Part shown: one piece after another, positions 25,792 to 37,700 of the stretch
Numbering within the stretch: the first letter of the stretch is position 1
How the letters are laid out: each line of letters opens with the position of its first letter
DNA from: Sanderia malayensis
Lineage: Eukaryota; Cnidaria; Scyphozoa; Semaeostomeae; Pelagiidae
DNA length: 64,000 nt
Assembly (NCBI GenBank): GCA_013076295.1
Contig: RQOL01000906.1
Coordinates: forward strand, 2,418,001 to 2,482,000
Direction: 5' to 3'
Translations under genes and position numbers: made by a program
The notes under the pieces: generated by a model
Told to the model about the DNA's origin: nothing
Seen by the model: the letters and a program-made list of their open reading frames with translations, nothing else
Databases searched by the model: none

Positions 25792-28776
25792 TTTCTGTGT
25801 TAGTTTTGGCTTATATGCTCATGCAAAATGCCTTCTACTCCTGACTGATGGATGCCCTTCTTCTTGAATCTTGCTTGATGTGAGTGAGGCCGTAAATTGA
25901 GTGACAGTTGTTTGGGCATTGAAATTTGTGGCTTGTATTGTTAACCTATTAAATATTGATTAAAACAAAAAACTTCTCACATGCTACAATTTCGTTTTCA
26001 ATTTTGATTGGCGCGTGCAGCAAGCGAAAATATAAATAAGTAAACAGGTAATAACATGGTTGGATATTTTACTATCTATCTATCTATCTAATCAATAATG
26101 TACAGAACCAAGTTATTGGCATTACTCGAGTTATATTATCTCTGGGCCTTCTGGGTGATGATTTTCATTGTTTCAAGCAATTTCATCGAGCAATTTCATA
26201 AAGTTTTTCTATGAATATTTATTTTGATGACAAATGAAAGAAGCCGCTTGGCAAAGTTGAGCACCTCACTGAGGTGCTCAACGTTCTTATTTCTATTGTT
26301 TCACTAATCTCGCCTGTCATGATGAATTATTTTGTCTTCTATTCGATGTACAACAACATCGAGGGTGCGCGCAGGAAGACAAAATATCGGACGAGGAATA
26401 TATTATGTTTCTCCCTTGTTTGTATTCTCGAACAAAGTAGAGGTTGTATCAGAATGCATAGCTTTGTGTCATTTTCTGCTAACATGTTTAACATAAAAAA
26501 TTATCAAATGCAGTGCGCAGCAATCAAGCAGTTCAACAATATATAAACAATCTTGTTGTTCGGAATACTGATCTTGAGAATCTTCATGTAATTCATCGCT
26601 ATGAATTATATGAATATATATATATTATTTGTTGTTTGCAATACGTTTAAAGCCAGCCATTTTGATAGAAGTTTCAATTTTGTTTGAACGTGTTGTTTTT
26701 TGAATGCGTTTGTATTTGAATGAAACAAAATGAGCGCGACCATGATATACATGTTTACATGTTAATTTGCTTGTTGCTGACAGGTCTTATTTGATGAGAA
26801 GAGACCCTGTTGCTAAAAATTTGGACCATTTCAAGTCGGATACGCATTAATTAGATAATTGCATTACGCAACACGCTGGGTTAGACGGACTTGGTCATGT
26901 TTCAAGCTCTCGTGTAGATGGGCCCTAAGCTATGGAGCCAAACTTTTTGGTGGCATATTTGCGCTGAAATTTTCAACTGGAAAATTATTTTTTCAATTCT
27001 TGAAATGTTAAGAATATCTCCGGAGCAGTGAGTACCTTTGCCAAAAGTACGCCTGGACAGATGCTTGGGCCACAAACTTTAGCTAAGCCCTCTCAAGCTA
27101 GGGTCGCATGACCGAGCGCAGGCAGGCCATGGCCAGGCCTAAGTTACGAACAAATCTGAACATCAAGGAGCACTCTAACAGAAGTTTAAATATAACTGGA
27201 ATTATTAGTGCAGAACAAATATATTACACATTATCTTAAAACAGATTCTGTGCACAAACCAGACTACACGGTAAAAACAAAGCTGGAATTCAGCTGAACC
27301 AAATGAAACACAACAATCTTTGAACAAAACAATTCCAAACATATCATTTCCTGAACAGAACAAGATCAATGTACATTATATGTAGTGTATAAAAAGGCTA
27401 ATGAAAGTAATTCATTGAGGAGTATCAAATTTTGTTTTCTTTTGAGAATCAACAACTCTTCAGAGCAGAGAGTATCGCTATTTGATTGTACGCAGGGTTG
27501 CCAGATGTCAGTTAGCCCGCTAAGCCAAATGGGTCATAAAATAAAGCCAAATTAAGCCAAATTTGAAAATGAGGTTAAAAAACAATAGAATCTGAAAACG
27601 AGGCTGTGATGATGTCATCAAAACACAAAAGAACAAAAGAAGTATCACATGGTTATTCAGAATTCAAAGAATGCGCACAGTTTCACCCATAAATCGAGCC
27701 TTCCGTGTGCAATTTTTCTGCATTGAACAACCTGAACATCCTTTCCAATACTGAAAATCCTTACAACAGCGGCCTTGAACATTCAAATTAGCTTAATTAA
27801 GCCAACTTTCTGGAAAAAGCCAAATTAAGCCAAATTTCAGCTCTAAGCCAAATCAATTTTTCTAAGCCAAGCACTTTTCAAAAAAGCCAAATTTCTGGAA
27901 TTTGGCTTAGAAAAAGCCAATATGGCAACCCTGATTGTACGAACACTGAATGATGTTTTCTGCTGTGTTTCTTCATCTACAGACAAGACAAACTTGTATT
28001 TGAGCACAATCACGGAAATGAAATGGAATTCCGTGATCGTTCGGGAAGGGAAACCTCACTTGTGAACTGAGATTAATCTTGGTTGGCAGTTTTGATTGGC
28101 TAATTTCAAAACTTGCATTACGTCATTACTGAAAGATGCGCAATTGCGCAGATATGGGAATGTTTTGATTGGTAAAACAAAACCGTTGAAACAAAGGACT
28201 GAAACAAAGGATGGCCATGTTCATCTCCCCAACAATATAACAACCAAACTTTTCATCCAACCTGTTGTTCAAACATAATGGACTACTGTTTTTTCTATTG
28301 TTTTGAGAATAAGTGGCAGCTCTGATGCTTTTCTTTTGCTGTTTTCATCAAATGCAAATGCCAACCAACCCAATGAGCAATCAGGCGTAACATCGCTTTT
28401 GGGAGTTTATCAACTTTGCAAGCATCGAACATGGACGACAAGGAAAATCCAAGAAGTAAGCCCGTTGATAGGTAATTTTTATAATCATCAATATGTCGAG
28501 CATTCTTATGAAGAGTTCATCCTTCCTATCTGCCTCTGGCCTTGCCTTTCCCATATAGAACCACTTTAAACTAACCATAAAATCCTGTATTTTCTTTTTA
28601 TTCACAATGACTTCAAAATAAGGTGTTTTAACCCCGTTTTAACTTGAATAAAGAAGTTGAATGAGGCCGAGTTATTGGCCTCATTCAACAAACTGCGTTC
28701 CACCCTGGACTGGATGAACACGACATGTATATTTCCTAGTCTTTAAAGTTAAACGAAAAGATCTGCATCCTATAGC
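25792..28776. other. Intergenic region between SELENOW and GANAB (divergent promoters)
   Basis: About 3 kb of AT-rich sequence separating divergently transcribed genes. It holds a short (CTAT)n microsatellite near 26073-26091, an isolated copy of a TIR-like terminus near 26908-26926 (CTCGTGTAGATGGGCCCTA) and the hAT element at 27493-27933. No coding gene is recognised. Confidence 0.5.
27493..27933. mobile_element. Non-autonomous hAT-type element with intact 8-bp TSD (441 bp)
   Basis: The ends are CAGGGTTGCCA at 27493 and TGGCAACCCTG ending at 27933, flanked by ATTGTACG at 27485-27492 and 27934-27941. The interior repeats the motif AAGCCAAATT many times in both orientations. CAGGG ends with an 8-bp duplication indicate the hAT superfamily; no transposase frame is present. 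Confidence 0.9.
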
Positions 28777-31700
28777 ATGCGACGAATTGCTTCGAGTTTA
28801 TTGACTTTGGGCATTCTCTGTTTTGTCTTTTCAATGAGCTGCAGAAATGTAAGGTTCTTGTTCTGCTCTATATTGTTATTGTTTAGTTTATTCGAGTTCA
28901 CTTCACCACGCACGACGCCCACTCGAGTAAGTAAACAAGCGTGCCAGTGTGGCCTGATTGCTTGTTAACTTCCGGCCGGGGGTTGGAACATTTCAAAACC
29001 CCCTCAGTCATGTCATTTCTCTTAGGGCCCATGTACACGAGCTACTTTTCTAAATATTTGTAGGGATTAACGAGTTAGCACCTTCCTTTTCCCGTGTACA
29101 TGGTCTTTTCTAGAAATTCTACCAGCCAAACATCTTGGTAAGGATGAGCATCCCAATACTAATTCGTCTCTTGTTTTCTCGGTGATACATGTCAACGCGG
29201 ATTAAATGTTGTCTTCTTTCTCTGTTATTTCTTTTACAAGCACGATGTCTAACGAAGAATTTTTTATGTTGCTTCTCATAACTGTATATTTATTGGAACC
29301 AAATCGACAACGTTCGTTGCAAAGGAACAGTGAACGGTGTTGGAAATCCATGCATAGGAATACGTGATGGTATAAACGATGTTGATAGCTGATAGTACTC
29401 GCTCTGCTAAAACTCGGTATTACATAAGATAGAGGCTGACTCATGTAAAGGCTTGATCCTGAGGATCGTCAAAAATTCTTTATTTTGACACCCAGAGTTT
29501 TAATTGTCAGAAAAATTTGGATTTACAAATCGTCTAAAGCCAGCCATTTTGATAACAGAGGTTGCTCGTGTACGTGTACCCGGTGAAAGCAATTATGAAA
29601 TTCAAATTATTTTTTCCATCAGAAGAACAGGCGCTATGGGGAAGCCAATTATCAAATCAATCATCGGGGTTAAGGCGCTACTTGAAGTCTATTTTAGATT
29701 TTAGAAAATTTTAGTCGGAAACGTTGGCATTTGGAATTTATGGTAGCACTCCCTACTGTTTTAGGAATTATTTTTGGTCTCGTGTACATGGGCCCTTATA
29801 CCCAAGCCATGAATTCTGCAAGACAATTGCTAACTCTTATTATCTTAACTTGCAATCTCTCTTTGTAGAAGCAATTACAAAACGTGTCAGCAAAGTAGCT
29901 TTTGCAGGTATGTTTACTCTTTACCCATTTTTGACTTTCCTTTATGTCAAGTACCTTTTGCCAACCGATTTAAATATTGCCTCTGTGGCGTGGCGTATAC
30001 CTTTAAAAACAAAACTAATGGCCGCGACTTCCAGATATTTGGGCCCCATTGGGCGTGGCCCAATTATTCAAATTTAGTAAAGTATAGGGTCACCAAAACA
30101 TTACTTTCCACCAAGGGCTTCATACTACTTCGCTAGGCCAATGTATCTGGCGATAGGTACGTTTCAGAGAATGTCTTATTTTTGTAATAACATTACTATA
30201 TTGTATCAGATTGGCATTTCCAGTATCTGTGATTACATGCAAAAACATTAGAGTTGAGAATGTTTGTTTTCCTTTTCAGAAGAAACAGAGCAATTGAAGA
30301 AGGGAAAAGTCCATTCTCAATTTTACCAGATTCAGTTATATTTAATAGTGGTTTAATAAAAGCTAATATCTGCAATTGTAAGACCAATGTAATACTAGTG
30401 CTCACTGTAGAAGTCTTGCAAAATAATACTACAAGATTCCGAATTAATGAACTCGATCCAATAAGACCAAGATATGAATGCAAAGAGTCATTGGTTGATG
30501 ATCCAGTGCATGCAAGGTGTGTTCTATACTCGATATAGCATCCTATGACTGTGTATTAATTAGTAACATTATAAAGGCTATTTATTTTGGAAAATATATC
30601 TGAACTGCTGTCAATGGCGTAGGAGCCAGGGGTCCCGGGGGGGCATGCAAAAACATGAAGAATTCCCCTTTTATAGATCAAAACTGCCCCTTTGTCGCCC
30701 CGCCCTACTTTTATTACGCTCTTACGCCTCTGACTACTGCTTAAATGCAGGGCCGTAGCGGCTATATGGAGCTAGCGGGGTCTACCTCAAATAATCTCAT
30801 AGTGCTGAGTTCTTCATAAGGTCTGAGACTTTCTTGGAAGTTGATGACATTTTTATTCCCGCCCCTTCCTCCGAAAATTTTTACCGCGCTGGCACTACGT
30901 TCATAGAATTGGTTCTTTATGCCGCACAAGATATGCCACATCAAAATTTGTTTTCGTTTAGCTACGTAAAAGAGAAAGACGATGCTTCAGGCTGTAAAAT
31001 TAATTTTGAAAAAAATTCAATTTCAATCAACTACAAGCCATTCCAGTTGGAATTCTTTCAAGATGGAAACCTTCATCTCGCTTTTAACACAAGAGGTTTA
31101 ATGAACTTTGAACACTACCGACTTAAAGGGTAAGAAATATATTAGTATATGTTAGAATCACAAACATGCATTTGATATTTCTTTTTCCTTGCTTGTACAT
31201 TGGCTCATTGCTGACTACATTCGTTAACAGAAAAAAAGATGACAAAGATGGCGAAACAGGGAACGAAGAAGAAGGGCTCTGGGAAGAATCTTTTAATGGC
31301 TTCGAGGATACCAAACCAAGAGGACCAAGCTCTGTTGCGATGGACGTGTCATTTATTGGCTTTGAACATGTGTACGGAATACCAGAGCACGCCGACTCGC
31401 TTGCACTAAAGGATACAACGTAAGCACAGTTATCTACGTTCAATATATCTATAGTTAATGTTAACAATTACTGGGTTTCAGTGGTTGCTAGGACAAATTG
31501 CCATTAAAGTAAGCTGCATTTATTTTGATTTATTGCAGCAATGGCGAACCTTACCGTCTGTACAACCTTGATTCGCCCAGATACGAATTGTACAATCCAA
31601 TGGCTCTTTATGGCTCTATACCATATATGATTGCGCACAAGTGAGTTTATTCTGATATTTAAATTTAAATTTCAATGCTCTGTATCCACTTTTTCAAAAG

Positions 31701-34700
31701 AAATATTCACATTGCAATCACATAATCGTCACCAGAAGCGTCTGGCTTCTCTAATCGCTTAACAGTGCAACTTTTTTGGGGGGGGGGGTGGGAAAGTGTG
31801 GGGGTGGGGGGGGGGCATAACATGGATTATTTTTTCACAGTTCTAATTGTTACAAACTATTCTAATTTTCCAGCAAAACAACAACTTTAGGAATTTTCTG
31901 GAACAATGCTTCTGAAACATGGGTCGACATTAAATCATCAGAGGTAATCAAATATGACGTAACAATAAGTTAGTCTTGTCATAGTTGCAGTTGTATTTCA
32001 ATATAAAGAGCTTTGAAAGTGCCAAAGTATGCTTCTTCACTACACATCTCAGAAGCTTATTAAGGTAGCCACTGTAGCTACTTTGACAATTGTAGCTTGA
32101 ATGTCGATCAATTATCGCAACTATGTATCCATTGTCTTTTAGCGCAAGAAATCTGGGGAATCCCCACCAGAGACAGGCACACATTGGATATCTGAAAGCG
32201 GTATCATTGATGTGTTTGTTTTGCTTGGCCCCAGGCCTCATGACGTCTTCCAACAGTACGCTACTCTCACTGGAACAACAGAACTTCCACCGGTGAGTTT
32301 CATGTGGTCACGATGTGTGGCAGTTGTTCTGCAAAAGAGCTGAAACTTACGGTGGCCCACAACGGCCACGGCACAATCTTTTTTCACGGCACACTTATAT
32401 ATTTCCACGGCACACTTATATATTTCTCACGGCACACTTATATTTCCACGGCACACTTTTGTATTTCTCACGGCACACTTTTATATTTCCACGGCACACT
32501 TTTATACTTCCACGGCACATTTATATATTTCTCACGGCACATTTGTATAACCTCGTTCCCAGGTGCACGTGCACAGCAGAGCACGCGCAATTGATTGAGA
32601 AAAGAAAATAGTGGAGAAAACGCGATGGCGTCGGGAAAAGAGCACCATTTTCTATTATTCAGCCAATTTTTGCTTTGTGTATCATCTTCAAATTTGGGAT
32701 CAAATGCCTAAAGTATATTATTTTGCTCAAGAGGCTTTGCTGAATGAGCTTTCCTTGGCTCTGTTGGCCTTCCAAAGGACTGTAGTGGAATTCCACTTGG
32801 CCCTGCACTGAACCCAGTCAGTATGAGGGCCAACTATTTGCTGATCACCTTGACACTGCCAGCAATATCTACAATCTTTTCGTAGTTTTGCTGAGCTTGA
32901 GCTGCAATAGCTGTTAGAAGAGAAAACAATAATGAGCAATTTTTGGAATGATCAGATGCAGGATTTATGGTGTCTGCAAGAATGCCTCTTGAGCAAAATA
33001 ATATACTTTAGGCAAGGCTACGATAAATCGTTTGAAGTGATCCCAAATTTGAAGATGATACACAAAGCAAAAATTGGCTGAATAATAGAAAGTGCTCTTT
33101 TCCCGACTCCATCGCGTTTTCTCCACTCTTTTCTTTTCTCAATCAATTGCACGTGCTCTGCTGTGCACGTGCACCTGGGAACGAGGTTATACAAATGTGC
33201 CGTGAGAAATATATAAATGTGCCGTGGAAGTATAAAAGTGTGCCGTGGAAATATAAAAGTGTGCCGTGAGAAATATATAAGTGTGCCGTGGAAATATATA
33301 GATGTGCCGTGGAAATATATAAGTGTGCCGTGAAAAAAGATTGTGGCGTGGCCGTTGTGGGCCACCGTAGAAACTGTCTTTCTTTAGCCCAAAGAAAAGC
33401 AATGTGTACTGTGTATCTTTTTTCTGTTGCATTGTGAACAATTTTTGGCAATATGTGGAGCATTTTCTGCTATTGACAAACTTATTTATAGGCTATATAT
33501 CTAGTTACTTTTTGCCACAGCAATGCATGCAACTATTTTTCTGCAAAATGTCCAGCTTTCTTGACATGCTTTGCAATTATTTTCTTAATGGACATGCTCT
33601 GATTTCCTTGGAATATCTTTTGCAATTTTATTTACAAAATGTTTGAACATATATATCAGAAATATGTCCACCTATTTCTTTGCCACATGTCCAAAGAAAA
33701 ATATGTTCTTTCTTTGGTCTGTCGTACTCTGCAATATTTGATGCTGTTTCTTTAAAGAAAATATACATTTATTTCTTATATTTAATCGAGTTGCCTTAAA
33801 TTGCAGCTCTTTGCCATTGCCTATCACCAGTCTAGATGGAATTATAATGATGAAAATGATGTCAACACGTAAGTTTTTCACTTCTGATTAAGATTTTAGC
33901 GCCTCGTTCTGGTATCATGAGCCTCTCGCTTGTCAGACAAAATATTTGGTTCCACTTTATGGCTACGTCATTGATACAACTTTGGCCCGTCGGAACCATT
34001 TTAATGAGGCTCAATGGGTCAGATATGAGTCAATATTTGCAAATCATGGTCAGTTATTAGATGAAAAATTCTTGTTATCAGTTTAAACAAACATTTTGTT
34101 GCTTACGCGTAATGTTTGACATTAGTTCATTCTTCTTTGTTTTTGGTTTTAGAGTTGATAAGAATTTTAACAAACATGATATTCCCTATGATGTTTTATG
34201 GCTTGACATCGAGCATACGAAAGATAAAAAGTAGGCAAAGCATTTTTGCATCCTATAGTATGCACCAAATTGCAGAAGCTGGTTTGGTATATTTTCTTTG
34301 TACCTGATTTTATAGGTTTCTAACTTGGGACGCAAGCAAATTTCCAAAGCCAAAAAAGATGCAGGAACATTTAGCAGGGCATGGACGAAAAGTAAAATTT
34401 TTTCCTGCATTTAGTAATGTTTTGTCAAAACTGTGAATATATTAAACCGAACCTACTCCTCTCTGCATTTTGGAAGCAACTTTCCATTACTGACGACTTA
34501 AAAATGATTTCAGATGGTGGCGATTGCAGATCCGCATGTAAAAAGAGAAACCGAATGCACTTTATATTCTGTGAGTATTGTTGAGCAATTTTAATGCATA
34601 CTGTTTAATCTTACCTGCGTTATTTATTTATCTTACCCTGAAGAACATGAATTCAGGAGTTGTCCTTTAATTTGTTGAAGAATTTTTGAAGAAAGTCATT

Positions 34701-37700
34701 CAGAGCTGCATTGAGGGCTTATCGAACGTTATAAGAATGTTACCACAAAGCAGTTTCTTTCAGATAGTTATAATGTTCCATATCCTACGAAAATTTGGCC
34801 ATAAGACCCGCATTATTTTAAATAAAGCCACCTTCTGCATTTTGAATATATATCATTGCCTTTTTTCCAATAAAGCCTCAAACCACAATCACTTAGGTTC
34901 TCTTAGAGTTGCAATGTAGTTTGCAAAATTTCGAGCCAGTCAACAATTGATTATATTTACTCTTTTACTTGAGGTTGGAAGATGCTTCATGATATCAAGC
35001 AAATATATATATTCTTATTATAATCATTTTCTTTGCTTTGCTGTCATATGAATTACCATCTCCATGAGTGAACATGCTTGCAACTTTGCATTTTTAGGAA
35101 GCAAGCGTAAAGGGTTTCTTGGTGCGGGACAAAGCAGGTCAACAATATATCGGACGGTGCTGGCCAGGTATGCTTCCAGTTTGTTAATTGAATCTATCGC
35201 CATAAGTCCTAAATTTATGGAAATTTAGGGGTTTAGTGGACTTAAATTTGTATCAAAATCATGAATTCGTATCAATCTTGAATTTGTATCGATCTATTCT
35301 CAAACCAGGATCCTCATCGTGGATTGATTTCACACATCCACCATGCAGAGATTGGTGGGCAGATAGACTTTCCTACAGAAAATATGAGGTAAAGCTATCA
35401 TTTTATTGAATAATGCAGAAGTTGCTGAAACATTTATATATACTAATGACGCAGCTTATATTTGTTTCTTTATCGAGCTCTGAATGGAAAGGAATATGTC
35501 ACCGATTTAGCTCATGATAAGGGATTACTTATATATGCCTTACATGTAGATAATGCACGGGTGAAACACATTTGAGTAAAGTAAATGCAGGAAATTTCGG
35601 CTGTATATACATTCATATACATGCCTTAGCTCTTTTAATCCAACTGTAATTAAAATTTGAAGTATATATTAGAGGCCTTAAAACATTGTTTATGTTTATA
35701 TATAGGGCTCAACTCCAAATTTGTTCACATGGAATGACATGAATGAGGTATGTTATTGAACTGACACAGCATTTGATGAGTATATGTTTCAATATTTATC
35801 TGACTATTTACTCTAAGTATAGCTTCTTATTGAAAGTATCACGACTTTAAATTTACAGCCTTCTGTATTCGATGGCCCTGAAAAAACGATGCACAAGGAC
35901 GCATTACATCGCGGCGACTGGGAACACAGAGACCTTCACAACATCTATGGAATGTGCTTTCAACAAGCAACGGCACATGGCCAAATTCAACGCAGTGGTG
36001 GAAAAGAGAGACCATTTGTCTTGTCGAGAGCATTCTTTGCTGGAACTCAGAGGTTCGGTAAGAATATCGTAGATTCGAAACTCGTTATATATCGAACTTC
36101 GAAAATGATACTATTGTACTTAACATGTTGTATGAAATAATACAATGCTATTTCTGGACAGGGGCTGTATGGACTGGTGACAATGCTGCCAGCTGGGAAT
36201 ATTTGAAGATTTCTGTGCCAATGCTACTCTCAATTGGAATCACTGGTGTGCCATTTTCTGGAGGTATGTATGGATCTTTGTATTTATGTATGTATGTATG
36301 TATGTACGTATGCATGCATGTATGTATGTACGTATGTATGTATGCATGTATATATGTATGTATGCATGCATGCATGTATGTATGTGCGTATGTACGTATG
36401 TACGTATGAATGTATGTGTGTATGTATGTATGTATGTATGTATGTATGTATGTATGTATGTGATTGAGAATGAGCGTTGTCGAATCGCTATGCCTTTTTT
36501 AGCTGTTGTGCTCCTGCATTTTTTAATCGCCTCATCATTATTCCCATTCGCTTTATAACTTCATAAATTCTCATTATAGCTGATGTTGGTGGATTTTTTC
36601 AAAACCCAGATTCAGAGCTCCTTGTGAGATGGTATCAGGTAATCAAGATTATTTTGTATTTTTTGTTTTTAATGCTCGATCGATGGTTTCAACGCATTTT
36701 TATTTCTTGTTGGCAAGTTGATAGTTATCTATAAGGACTTCAGATTTGTGAAAAAGTCATAGCTTCTTTGATTTTTAAGACTGCATTGTGACATCTCTTG
36801 CTTGTTTTGTATAGATATGATGCTATCATAGACTTAGCATTGAGCTTTTACAAATGTATTTCTGATATTTGATTCTTAAGAAAAATTTAGCAAATTAATT
36901 AGTTTCCTCATCTCACAGGCTGGTGCATTTCAGCCATTCTTTCGAGCTCATGCCTGCTTAAATACAAGTAGGAGGGAGCCATGGCTATTTGATAAAGATA
37001 CTAAACTTATGATCAGAGAAGCAATAAGAAAACGATATATTTTGTTGCCATTTTGGTACAATCTTTTCCAAGAGGCATCCACTAATGGATCACCAATCAT
37101 GCGGTACGTTTTGCAATATTTTCTGCTGAGAATATTTACCCAGCCCCAAATTTCTGTACATACGACGTTTAGTTCCACATTTAATGTGGCATCCAGTAAA
37201 CTCTTTAATTATGTAACAAACTCTTTAATTCGTAACATGGTCCAGGAACTGTCTCATTATGTGACTTGCCATCAACTTATAATTTAACAACAGTTTTCCA
37301 TCATAGCGAAGTATTTTCTGAGTCCTTTCCAGATTTTTCGGTTATATCTGTAATTCATGGTGGATGTTGGGGTTATAGCAACTCCTAAATAAATACCCCA
37401 TGGTATTTATTTAGGAGTTGCTATTGTCCATATATAAATCTTATATATGGAAATATAAATCTTTATATTGTCCATATAAAGATTTATATTTCTTGAGATT
37501 TCAGCTCTGCCTCTTAATAATGAATTGCTTTTTGCGATGTAGTTATAATACTGATATTTCCTATTTCCATTATTGCATTTACTTTTCAGACCACTGTGGG
37601 TTGAGTTTCCCGAAGAGACAGAGACTTTTGGCATGGATGATGAATATTTATTAGGTAAGCCTTGCAAGGGGAGTATTGTATGGTTTGATGGTAGATTAAT

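Noticed and set aside
28433..28457. ATG followed by DDKENPR and a GTAAGC donor upstream of GANAB
   Set aside because: No downstream exon could be connected to it in phase; too short to support a gene.
32304..33463. Repetitive frames rich in HGTLIYF / RHTYIF on both strands
   Set aside because: They follow the CACGGCACACTTATAT ladder of the inverted-repeat element and mirror each other on the two arms.
36148..36558. Cys/Tyr/Met/Val frames around 36280-36470
   Set aside because: Products of the (TATG)n microsatellite in an intron.
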